DNA from: Sanderia malayensis
Taxonomy: Eukaryota > Cnidaria > Scyphozoa > Semaeostomeae > Pelagiidae
DNA length: 64,000 nucleotides
Assembly (NCBI GenBank): GCA_013076295.1
Contig: RQOL01000906.1
Location: forward strand, 5,270,001 to 5,334,000
Direction: 5' to 3'
Made by a program: the position numbers and the translations under genes
Shown: one piece after another, positions 10,766 to 21,212 of the stretch
Numbering within the stretch: the first letter of the stretch is position 1
Layout of the letters: each line of letters opens with the position of its first letter
Notes under the pieces: model-generated
Told to the model about the DNA's origin: nothing
Seen by the model: only the letters and a program-made list of their open reading frames with translations
The model's database searches: none

Positions 10766-13700
10766 TTATTGCACAGTGCATTTGTTCATGATACATTTAG
10801 ATCGATATCTTAGCTGTTTCATGCCCTTGTGGTTCGGATCAAGTTTCAGTCCGTATTCGCAATACTTTAGCACGTCTTGGTGCTGTTCTTGTACGAAAGC
10901 ACTGCTTGAAGCAGAGCAAAACATGCACAAAACATGTTTCAACAACGCCTCATCGACCAAAAACGCAACAGTATTCTCCTCATCCATCTCCAATGCCATT
11001 ATAAAATCAGAACAGGCTGCCTTCTGTTTTCCCATATCGTCTAAAAGCTTCGCTCTTTTGCAGTAGTCGTTATATTTTGGTTTCTTCTCTATCACGACAG
11101 ATATGTCGTTCAGTGCCGCCTGAACTAGGCCATCATTCAGCAAGCATACAAACCTGCTACGTAATATGTCAATATCTGAACTATCGTTTTCCGCTGCAAC
11201 TAGTGCCAGGCCGTAATACTTGTTCGCTTCTTTGTAGTTCGCTTCGTCGCAAAGGTGGTCAGCACAACGAACAGCTTCGCGTGGAATTTCAGTGCGTTCG
11301 TCAATAGTGAGCTTTTTTATTGTATTTTTTACTAATTTCTTGTCTCTACCACCATCGTCCTTATCTACTGCTATCTCCTTCCAAATATCCATTGCTTCTT
11401 GGAGTTTTGACATTTTCATTTTGACTAATCCTTTCTTTGACAACAAACGACTGTCATCCGAGGCCAGTCTCAAACCGAGGCTAATCTGCTCCAAAGCGCC
11501 TTCGTAGTCGCCACGCATGATCAAGTACTGTGCGTGGAGGGAAATGAACTCGGTTGATTTCTGATGCAGTTGACCGAGAAATTCAATATAACTGCCTACT
11601 CTATTTAATATTTCATCGTTTTCATTATCGTATTCGTCATCACTTTGATTTTGCTCCACCGCTATTTCTGCGCCGTGGGGTTTTTGGGCCACCGCATCCG
11701 GTACATAAATTTCTAACTGTTGACGTATGTAGCTCTCGATAGTCGACGTAAACCGCACGACGCAATTCAAAGACAGTTTTTCCAATACTTGAACAGCCAA
11801 GTTTGTGTCATCGCACAGCACTTGCGACACGCTCTCCACACACTCTTCGTCGTAGTTTAGGACCGCATACACGACCGCACTACCGAGCCGCGCGGCAAAA
11901 TTCCCCGGCTCCGCGTCCAGTACGGTGTTGAAATCCGTCAACGCCAGCTCGTAGTCTCCAAGATTAGCGAAAGAAAATGCGCGCACCAAAACAAGTCCTG
12001 TCGCTGCCGTTGTCGTTGTTGTGACGTCACGAATTGCGATTATCGCGATGTTGAAACATTCGATTGCATCTGCGTAGCGTTGATGTTGCAAGTGTTGGAA
12101 AGCATGCTTGCGAAGCACCCTGGCGATGTCATGTCGATCTTCAGCGCACAGATGTGTCATGTAAGTTGAAAACTTCGCGCAACCCAACGCCCGCATAATC
12201 ACTCGCAAATCATCCACGGCAGCAACGTATGCTCCGAGGCGCATGCGTATGTTTGCGAGGTGAATCATGGGTAGAGGATCATCCGGGACACTCTTAATGA
12301 ATAGAACAAGAGTTTTCTGAGCTTCACTGTATCTTTGCATACGTAACAGAACATCGACAAACAGCAGGTGTAATTTAAGGTCTCCTTTGTAAAGGGTCGT
12401 AAGAAATTCGCAAAACGTCACCAAATCCTGAGCATTTTTTTCTGATTTTCGATTACAGCAGCACCCGACACTATTAATGTTACATGGTTCCTTAATTTGA
12501 GCTCGACATCCCTTTGTGTATTCTGATGCAATTTTCTCTTTGATATATTCAGTAATATTATACCGAATTTTCTCCTGGTCGGCTTGCTTGAAGCTCCGGA
12601 AATTCAAAACAGTTGTCGAAAGTCCATTTGTGCATGCGCACATTACGTCACATATACCTTGCTCCAGCTTGTCCGCGAGACACAACGCGAAACCGCGAAC
12701 ACACCACAATTCCACGCAACCTTTACTCGAAGCGGCGATAGTGTCGATTACATCAAGTGCTTCCTCGTATTGACTCAAGAATATCTTACAATAGGCCACT
12801 ATTCGCAATATTTCACTTGTCCTATTATCGGTAACAATGTTCGAGCCTTGGAGTAATTTTTGTGCGGTTTTCAGCGCTTCGGAAATCTGTTGATTTTGGT
12901 GAAGACATTTCAAATAAAGCAGGTTTGTTTTGTCGTCATCTTTTGTTCCCATTAAACACAAAGCAAGCTTGGAATATCTGACCGTTCTTTCTCGAAATCC
13001 CCTCATCAAATCCGATGATAATTCCTCTTGGACGTCTTTTTGCTTGATTATTTCCAACATGTCGCTTATCACGGTCAGAACAAACGCGTGTAGTTGCTCT
13101 GAAACGCAACGTTTTATCCTTGGTAGCTGTTGCTTCTCGTTTAAACAATCCAGCGACAACCATACAGCGACGTACGGTCTGTTAGCGTCCAAGTGTGCCT
13201 GGATTATCGAATCTAAAAACACGTCTATTTCTGTTAAGTGCGACAACGCTTGATTCACTTCGTCGTAAATCGAATCTAGTTGCGATTTTGCCAAACCCGC
13301 CTGAGTCGCATCAGCTTTCTTTTTTATTTCAGTTTTGGGCAGGGACGTTGTGGCTGAATGTTTGGCCACCGCTTCTTCTATGTGGTTGGCACCGTCTTCA
13401 ACAAAAAACTCAAAAGAATCTTCTCTGTTGTAGCCTTGATTCCCTGTGCCAATATTACACTGCCTACGATTGCTTTCAATCGTCAGTTTCAACAGCTCCA
13501 AATCTGCAACTGACAGTAGATACAGCCGAGACCTCAAACACGCAGCACCAAGATTCCTACTGCATTCTAATGCCATGCTGAGATACCTCAAGCATTCACT
13601 GTCTTTTCTGACCCGTGCGTTTATTGTCGACATCAGAACGAGACTATCCACACTCCTCGTTTCGCATGCGCGCAGAACTTGTGCCAAACTTACCAGTGAC

Positions 13701-13996
13701 GTCATAGTTGCATGCTGGTTCTTTAAGACGCGTACGGCTTTGGCTATGGTCAGCGTTTCGTTCGATTCGTACGAGAGCAGCTCTGATGTGAAATCGTAGA
13801 GCTGTTGCCAGTCGAGAGGAATCAAAAGATCCAAACGCGCCGCTGCGTCGTTTTCTGCTGCGTAGGAGCACCAATCGGTCAACAGAACACTTAGGCCATT
13901 GATTATGTTTTGCGAAAGCTCTTTGTACATGCGTGCTATTGCATGCGCCGGTTTTGCTCTGTACAGCTTGCAATATTTTCGTGCTTTATGCTCCAT
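10766..13996 (-). CDS. Large TPR protein, TTC34-like, single exon
   Basis: An uninterrupted 1076-residue ORF. The first in-frame ATG after an upstream TAG is at 13996 (MEHKARKYCKLYRAK); the TTG two codons earlier is not a credible eukaryotic start. The sequence is almost wholly helical, with tetratricopeptide-type repeats. Examples are YSEAQKTLVLFIKSVPDDPL, the block YADAIECFNIAII, a unit LGDYELALTDFNTVLDAEPG, GDYEGALEQISLGLRLASDD, and a last unit ending DVLKYCEYGLKLDPNHKG. There is no signal peptide or membrane segment, so it is probably a cytosolic scaffold. Overall architecture and the lack of introns recall TTC34, a poorly characterised metazoan TPR protein, but I hold that name tentatively. 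Local base composition is richer in CG dinucleotides than the flanks, as expected of coding sequence. Confidence 0.85.
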   Translation of the reverse strand: MEHKARKYCKLYRAKPAHAIARMYKELSQNIINGLSVLLTDWCSYAAENDAAARLDLLIPLDWQQLYDFTSELLSYESNETLTIAKAVRVLKNQHATMTSLVSLAQVLRACETRSVDSLVLMSTINARVRKDSECLRYLSMALECSRNLGAACLRSRLYLLSVADLELLKLTIESNRRQCNIGTGNQGYNREDSFEFFVEDGANHIEEAVAKHSATTSLPKTEIKKKADATQAGLAKSQLDSIYDEVNQALSHLTEIDVFLDSIIQAHLDANRPYVAVWLSLDCLNEKQQLPRIKRCVSEQLHAFVLTVISDMLEIIKQKDVQEELSSDLMRGFRERTVRYSKLALCLMGTKDDDKTNLLYLKCLHQNQQISEALKTAQKLLQGSNIVTDNRTSEILRIVAYCKIFLSQYEEALDVIDTIAASSKGCVELWCVRGFALCLADKLEQGICDVMCACTNGLSTTVLNFRSFKQADQEKIRYNITEYIKEKIASEYTKGCRAQIKEPCNINSVGCCCNRKSEKNAQDLVTFCEFLTTLYKGDLKLHLLFVDVLLRMQRYSEAQKTLVLFIKSVPDDPLPMIHLANIRMRLGAYVAAVDDLRVIMRALGCAKFSTYMTHLCAEDRHDIARVLRKHAFQHLQHQRYADAIECFNIAIIAIRDVTTTTTAATGLVLVRAFSFANLGDYELALTDFNTVLDAEPGNFAARLGSAVVYAVLNYDEECVESVSQVLCDDTNLAVQVLEKLSLNCVVRFTSTIESYIRQQLEIYVPDAVAQKPHGAEIAVEQNQSDDEYDNENDEILNRVGSYIEFLGQLHQKSTEFISLHAQYLIMRGDYEGALEQISLGLRLASDDSRLLSKKGLVKMKMSKLQEAMDIWKEIAVDKDDGGRDKKLVKNTIKKLTIDERTEIPREAVRCADHLCDEANYKEANKYYGLALVAAENDSSDIDILRSRFVCLLNDGLVQAALNDISVVIEKKPKYNDYCKRAKLLDDMGKQKAACSDFIMALEMDEENTVAFLVDEALLKHVLCMFCSASSSAFVQEQHQDVLKYCEYGLKLDPNHKGMKQLRYRSKCIMNKCTVQ

Positions 13997-15407
13997 ATTC
14001 AAGCTGGATGCTCTATCACTCTATGTGTTTAGAAGATATTTGAAGACATGCAAATGTTGGCATCAGACTGTCAACCCTGGTGTATTCTTGCATCGACGTT
14101 CGCGTTCGAGATCTCTTTGAAGAACCTTCGCCTGCAATTAAAAATTTCAGATATTAAGGAGCGGGCGGTAAATGTTTTCCATTACGCATTTAACATACGC
14201 GCTCACGGCCAATATTTAAATAGTTGAGACCGGAGAAGCACCCACTGAAATGTATAGTTCAAGAGAGAGACAATCGTTTTCAATTATGGAAGACATTTGA
14301 GACAATCGATTCTCGTTGACGGGTTGTGGCTGTGAAGCCCACGGCCACAACTGATGTCATCAACAGGAGAGAAGAAAATTTGCCGAGTTGGAGTTTGGTC
14401 GTGGGAAAAACAAATTCAACTGAAATAGCTAATAAAAAAAGGCGTTTCAGGGAGCAATCTTTCAAAAACCGCTGCAACAATTGTTTCTCGAGTTACAGAA
14501 AACTTCTCAGCCCTACTGTCACCAGCGATACTACATTAGAGATACTGTCAAAATGTCTCCAACAAACGAAATATTGAATGAAGTATACGCACGGTGAAAT
14601 AAAGTACGGGATGAAGTGAAAACATCTTTGAGTGGCTCTGAAAATTATCATCACAGTTAACTTTTTCTGAGCAAAGTGAAATCTAAAAGACTAGGTTTAA
14701 TAAAGTGAGGTGTTTTCAGGCTCTGTTGATGGGTTTACGTGGGAATTTATTCTATAAAATTAAACATTCCGCTAAAGTGGGACACGAGATTCTGTCCCAA
14801 AGCGTCCGCTCAAGAGGACAAGTTTTAGAAGGTCCCCAGGTGTCCACACCAATATTACTGAACGGGGTAACGAGGAAGAGTGGAAGGTACCCCAGGAAAA
14901 TCGGGAGTTTGAGAAATACGTCGAAACTAGATAATAAATGTCAAAGATTTGGTTATGGCAGTTTTTGTATTAGGGGATGTCTTTAGCGGTGTAGATATCC
15001 CCTGTTCCGGAACTATACACACCCTGCTCGGCTTAACAAAATTTAAATGATGTAAACACTGACCATAACAGGAAACCATCTATAAGCTCAAACATTTCTC
15101 AGATCATGGTCAACAGAAAAACATGTTTTCTATTGAATAGCCTAAATCTTAATGCGTCAATAACGCAATCACAGTTCAGTCAAAGGTAAAACTGTCTGTA
15201 AATTGAATTGAAGCCTCTAGATTAGAGTTGAGGTAAAACTCCTCACACACATATTTGATAAAGAAACTGGTTTTTGGCCCAATGGGCAAAAAATCCGGTT
15301 TTTGTTAAATGGTCTTCAGAACGTCTGAGTACTGAAATGGTCGGATTGTTGAAAAGTTTGAGTGTACTTGGGTCATTTGAAACTTTCTTACAAAAGTATG
15401 TGCAGGA

Positions 15408-15524
15408 ACCTGCAAATTTTCCATTTTATTCAAAGACAATTGGGGTTTGTTCTATTGTTTCGGAGACAAAAATCATCCGGGAGGTACTTATTTATTGGTT
15501 CTTATATGCTAGTTTTAACTGTTT
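15408..15524. repeat. Degraded copy of the 2.2-kb MITE family
   Basis: AACCTGCAAATTTTCCATTT, CTATTGTTTCGGAG and GGTTCTTATATGCTAGTTTT align in order with segments of the intact TA-flanked MITE at 2218-2364. The left terminus is eroded. Confidence 0.55.
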
Positions 15525-17602
15525 GTGTTTATGCTAGATTTCATCTTTTCTAGCAGCAAAAAACTGTCCTGGGATTGCACTGGTTTGATGTGAAACTAGG
15601 CCACGAGCAAGGTGTCGTTCACGTTGCCAAATCAAATGCCAAATTGTTTGTACTGATGGGGGGCTGAGCTCCATCGATGTCAACACTTGTGTGATTTATT
15701 TGCGTTTACACGATGTGGCCTGGCACGAGTGTCTGGGCGGCAGGCGTTGCTCCCAGCACTTATCAACAGGGTAGAATCACAATCGCACCTGGCTCATGAT
15801 GATTGATAGAAACAAGTGACGCGATGGCAATCCATAAACATTGCTGACGACAAAGCCGAAAAGCGTGTGAGCGTAATGATGGTGGTGTGTACACATTTTC
15901 TTGAAGAACTGTGTACCACTCTTCTGTAGTAACCTTGCCATTGCCTATACAGCAATCCTAGTTTGATCACGCTGGTCACATTGCCATTTCCAGCATGGTT
16001 GTCTTTGTGATACATTGAATACACGCCTGGGGCGCTTATTTAGTTTGTCAGTTTGTAAACAGTGCGTCTATCAGAGTAGCGTTTCACAGAAAAAGGCGCT
16101 TATCCCCCCACTCTGTTTATAAAGTCATCGTTCGTTCTTACTATTTCTGTTTATTGTGTATTATCAACTTCCAGATGGATTCTTTTTTCGTGCTTAGTAT
16201 AACATTTTTTGTTGCTGAAACCGGTATAATGCGAGCATTTTCTTTTTAACTGCATGTTTTATTAAAATAACACAACTTAATCTGAACATTAATCTTCACA
16301 GCCTTAGTTGGAATAACTGCACACACACGATTCATTCATTCGATCTTCAATCATATTCGGGGCTCAGTTTTGGTGAAAAATGTCAATACAATGCCATATG
16401 CTGTGTGTGAGGAGAAGTGAATGAGTGTGTGAAATAAAAACAGTAACAGAATTGTAAACAATTTCTTACCTCAGTGGCAATTCCTTTTTGGTGACAAAAT
16501 TACCGTTGTAAAGTTACGAAGAAATCGATTATTGTCATTCCAACCTTTCCTTTCTTCGCATCCAGAAGAGTTAAACAAAACATGAAACAAATGAAACTCT
16601 TATTCATTAATCATCACAGGATGATAGAGAAACAAAACAAGATGGTGTTTCCACTGCTACACTACTACTGCTTTTCCAACACGCGAAAATAAAGAGCTGT
16701 TTTGATTGTTCTATACCGTTCTCGTCGTTCTGTTTCACTGGCGATGATGATAAATAGCATGTCATGGCTACTGCATTTTGGTTGAGGTGAAGATTTCTCG
16801 TGGATTTCCAGCTGATTACATAAACCCATGATGACAAGTAGGGTCTGAAATAGGATACACATGTCAAGGCGCAAAATTACATCGTGAAGTGAATTGGCGG
16901 AGTCACGTCGATTCCTCCGTCTAGCGCAAGTCGCAACAACAAGGAGGTGGTTGTCTAAAAGAGACGAAATGCGATAATCAAAGAGAATTGTTGTAGAAGG
17001 TGAGCTTGAAGACTGCAACTATTTTGGTGGAATATTAAATGGAATATTGAAATTTTGGAATTACATATCATATTGGAATATCATTAAAACCCATTCTCAA
17101 GACCCTATAATTTTAAAAGCCACATAACACTTGCAAGTGCGATGCTGATATGTTTTCTTAGATATTCTGAGTCAAAGAAAAAAATAATTCAATAGTCTTG
17201 TAACCCCCCACTTACTTTTGGGAATACTTTTCTTTTTTAGATGTTCTTTAACTTTTTTTATTTTACTGCGTGCTTATTTTAGTGCAAGTGTGCCTTCTAT
17301 ACAATTTTATGCAATTTTAAACTGTTTCTTACTGTTTTATTATGATACCATGACTGAAAACGGATAGATGATTCAAAATAAATTGTCGATAAATTGCGGA
17401 ATTCATTGTTTATTTATAATCTTATGTTCCTTTTTTCTATTTAGATATCTTGAGTCCAGGTAATTAAAGTACAATAAAAGTATGGTTTTCTTTGACGTAT
17501 TACTACCCCAGTATGATGTTCAGAGCAGCGGTATACGCCAACCAAGATGTTTTAGTTCAGATCCAGTCACCAGTCGAGTCATGTAAGGTCGGCATCTCTT
17601 CA

Positions 17603-17836
17603 TTCGTCGGTTGCAGTAGCGTTGTGTGGAGATGCTACACGGTAAGCAAATTGTGAGGGAAGTGGTTCGAATCCAGGTAACTAAAAATTGATTTTGTCAA
17701 TTTTAAAGCAAATTACTTCCGATAAAAGTCATAAGAAGAGTGTTGGTGTCTTTTTGGACATCGGTTGCAGTAGCGTGGATGAATCCTGCTGGATTCACAC
17801 ACACACCTGATCAGATAGGTGGTTCGAGTCCAGATC
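17603..17836 (+). repeat. Two tandem tRNA-like (SINE head) sequences
   Basis: Two copies about 155 bases apart share TCGGTTGCAGTAGCG near the start and a B-box-like GGTTCGA(A/G)TCCAG at the end (17664 and 17821). Internal sequences differ. Spacing is like a tRNA with a long variable arm, but I could not pair a convincing acceptor stem, so I treat them as SINE heads or tRNA pseudogenes. Confidence 0.4.
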
Positions 17837-18080
17837 AAAGTAAGGAATTAAAAAACATTACAGGTAGGCTAGGCAGGCTTGGCTTAAACTTCATCAATAA
17901 GAAATTAAATCTTAATCCATTAATTTCTAATAAATTATGTTAAATAATTTAATTAAATAGACGAATAAATCATGAAATAAACGCCCTTGGATGCAGTAAG
18001 GAAACAATGTACCATCAGTACAAAACCAAAGGGGCACATCACGCGAATTGTGAAAAATAAGGGGGACCTAAATTCAGTTT

Positions 18081-18401
18081 GTGCTTTCTCTAGAAATTTT
18101 TTCTTGTGACAAAAAGTTGATCCGCCTTCCCTTAATTTCAAGGCTGGGCATTTACGTCGCGCTGTTATTTACCGTCATTTATGCAATACCCCTTTGCTGC
18201 AATTGCATTACACACCAATGTAACAGTTATGCAGATACAGATTCAGGCACAGGCAAAGATTCAGGCGCAGACTCAGATGACGACAGAGATGTAAAGGGAG
18301 ATTCAGTTGATGATAGAGATATAGAAGCAGATTCATCGGACAATTACAGAGAGGCAAACGCAGATTCAGAGTTCGCTAGCATTGCGGATAGTGAAATATA
18401 G
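18081..18401 (+). CDS. Hypothetical 106-residue signal-anchored, Asp/Ser-rich ORF
   Basis: The N-terminal 40 residues contain a basic stretch followed by a hydrophobic run (LGIYVALLFTVIYAIPLCC) that could be a signal peptide or anchor. From about residue 50 it is almost all Asp, Ser, Gly, Glu and Ala in short repeats (DSGTGKDSGADSDDDRD). Such acidic tails occur in calcium-binding secreted proteins, but a low-complexity GATTCAG(A/G)C-type nucleotide repeat would also produce this by chance. No flanking exons were found. Confidence 0.2.
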   Translation: MLSLEIFSCDKKLIRLPLISRLGIYVALLFTVIYAIPLCCNCITHQCNSYADTDSGTGKDSGADSDDDRDVKGDSVDDRDIEADSSDNYREANADSEFASIADSEI

Positions 18402-21212
18402 AATCACTTACCTGATTCTGCTCTGATCTTGATTCTTTCAACATGATACAATGGCCAGAAGAAGTCTGGTCAAGTTATCGGGGACTCGAACTTATAAAGT
18501 CGCCAAAGTTCAAGGACAGCAGAGGGGCGTAGGGGCGTAAAATAGACAATTTGGATAATAGAATTTCGAGTGTCCGAAATGTTGTTAAATCGAGTGTACT
18601 TTCAAGTGCTTAACATATGTCCCTGTATATCAATTTTTTAGATTTTTAAACCAGATTTTTGAATTTATTAGGACTTTCTGTCAAATCAACTCATCTGACT
18701 GAAATCATTTCCATTTTCACATATTCCCAATCACATATTCAGAAACATTCCCAATCCAAGTATGTTTAATCAACTCTCCGTGTTTATCCACTGTGGGAGC
18801 CAATGCAATTATATTGCATTGTTGTGAAGTTTATACCGTGCCGTGCTATTGTAATTAAATGTTCCCTTTTCTTGTTTATACAGTAGTTATTTGTCACTCT
18901 GGTATTTTAAGCGCTTTATTTTAGTATCGCTACCAAAATCACCATTTGGCGTGCATTTATACCCAGCACAAATATATTTCGCATTGTTTTGCAAAGAATT
19001 CGAAAAACAATGCATAATGTATGGCAATTAAATTGCCAATTACTTTTTGTGTACAGTAATCAATAGACATCCGCCATTTTTATGACGTAGGTTGAAAGGC
19101 AGCCCTGAGTAAGCATTATACTGAAGATGATTGAATCATTGAAAAATTCTCAAAATACCGCAGTGGAATTGTTTAGCTTTGCAGCGAACTTTACAACGAA
19201 AACACGCTAAAATTCTATTTTGAAAAGGTCGTAAATGAGTAAATTTGAGAAGCCGTGAAAATTCATTTCTAGGTGAGTAAAATTTTGATATTCTTACGCA
19301 CTTTTTGAGTGTTTGAATCCCGTGGAAACTGAAACCATTACACTACTCCTGCGCTTTGCTGAAACATAAAACTACGAAGTTTGCCTCATGAGTGCAGATT
19401 TGTAAGATGTTTTGTAAAAAGTTACAATGTCTACAGCAGAAAAAGCAGTGTGCCTAAACTCTGACTTCTACTTATCCGAATATTATCTGTCTACTGCAAT
19501 AAAGTGGAAACGCACTCGTTTACTGTAATGGACGATATCTGAGCCTGGCCTAACTACATCCAATAATCTTGTTTGGATTGGCATTCATTACATCCCTCTT
19601 TGAAACAACCAATTTGCGGAATGTGTTTACGCTTAGGCCTGGCCATTTGAATTGCTGAAAGCAACGGACTGTATTCTTGTTCGACATGTGTTGAGGTGTT
19701 TTTAACCTTTCACAAGAATAACTGTTAAAACTCTTTGTTAAATTCAACGTTAGAACCGTTAGAACAGATAGACAAGTTTGTTGTCAATTCTTCCTTCCCC
19801 AATCTTCTTATCCCGAAGCTGACCATAAATACAATGGCGTAAAAAGGCACCTACCGATTAGACAAGATTTAATCCAGTAAAATATGCGAATTTATTATTG
19901 TGTGCTGACTCTGGTAGTCAACTTATAAACGATCGAAAATTAGCTTATTCCAAGCTGCCAGCGAAATCAGAAATGAGGATTTTCCAGACAAGGAAATTGT
20001 CTCCAACAGTTATTGTCCCTTGAGAAGTTTTACTTTCCTCTCGCAGGCCCATTTAAATTACATTACTCTGAATTAGTAATAATACACCTATTTCGTTCCA
20101 TTTGATGTTAATTATTTCAGATTGAGTACTATGTATCAAATAATGGATATATCTTTCATCTGAAACAAACCGTCATTCACAGATAAAGTGGTTTGAGGAG
20201 AAAATCATGTTTAAAAATATAATATCACATTACTTCCATGCAAGCAAATGTGGACTCTGTTCATCAGTTTTTTAGCTATACAGATTGTTTTTTACTCATC
20301 TTATTCACAAGTAACACTGCAACTGGTAAATGAGAACTTCAATTCTTGAGTCAAATATATCAGAAACACAGGACTTGTCATATGGGAAGAAAGTGGAAGG
20401 TGTAATGCCCCCATAAAGCTAAAACAGAGTTTACTTGAAAGTTTAGATTTTCTAAATTTGACTTTCAGCATTCACCTGGCTGTTTTGCCAATTCCATAAT
20501 ATCCCATATAGTTATTATTGTACAATGTATTTTGACAATATTCTGGTCGGTTGCCCAGTATTCTCTGTCACATGTCAGCTCTGATAATGTACTGAAAGTT
20601 TTGTCTTTCTGTCAATTTGCATTCAAATTGTTCATGGCCCTTCCTGGGGCCTTTTTGTTATTTTTAAGATATTCTTCCAGGGCTTTTCTTTTTGGTCTCC
20701 CAGTCATTTCTTGCTTCTCTTTTTTCTTCCATCGTTCACAATTAACCCATTTGTTTTGACAATTTTTACTTCACAAAATTATCCTCACATCTCTTCTCCA
20801 GGTAAACTTTGTCAGAGCCAGCCCCAGAGAAAGATTTTTTATGCTGTAAAGTTAATATGTTCCTTGAGTTTGCAATAGCTCTTCTTGTTTGCATTCATAT
20901 GAACACTTTCCTCTTTTTATAAAGAAGACTTAAAGTTTTACCGCTAAGTAACTATCAATTTTCACCAGGTTATTAAAAGAGTAAACAATGTTAAACACTG
21001 AGCTCTTTTTAGAGAATGTGTGTACTTAAAAGGAGTGTATTTATTTTTTAGAATTTACAGTTGGTCTAATATTTACCTGTTGCTATAGCTGTTATGGTTA
21101 TGTTGTTCTAAAAACATTTGTTTCATAGTGATCATATTATCCAGTAACTATTTCTGAATTTACACGTTTTCAATTTGTGTTTTAGATGTCTGAAAGAATT
21201 CCATGAATAAAA

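Larger units (their letters stand above)
13997..21212. other. Long gene-poor interval between TPR gene and PALS1
   Basis: About 7.2 kb without a convincing gene. It contains a MITE relic (15.4 kb), two tRNA-like repeats (17.6-17.8 kb) and one odd Asp/Ser-rich ORF (18.1 kb). The 3' end includes the PALS1 upstream region: a possible acceptor TTTTAG|ATGTCTG at 21181-21185 means the first coding exon may be preceded by a non-coding exon, with a tiny upstream ORF (MSERIP-stop) just before the start. Confidence 0.5.
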
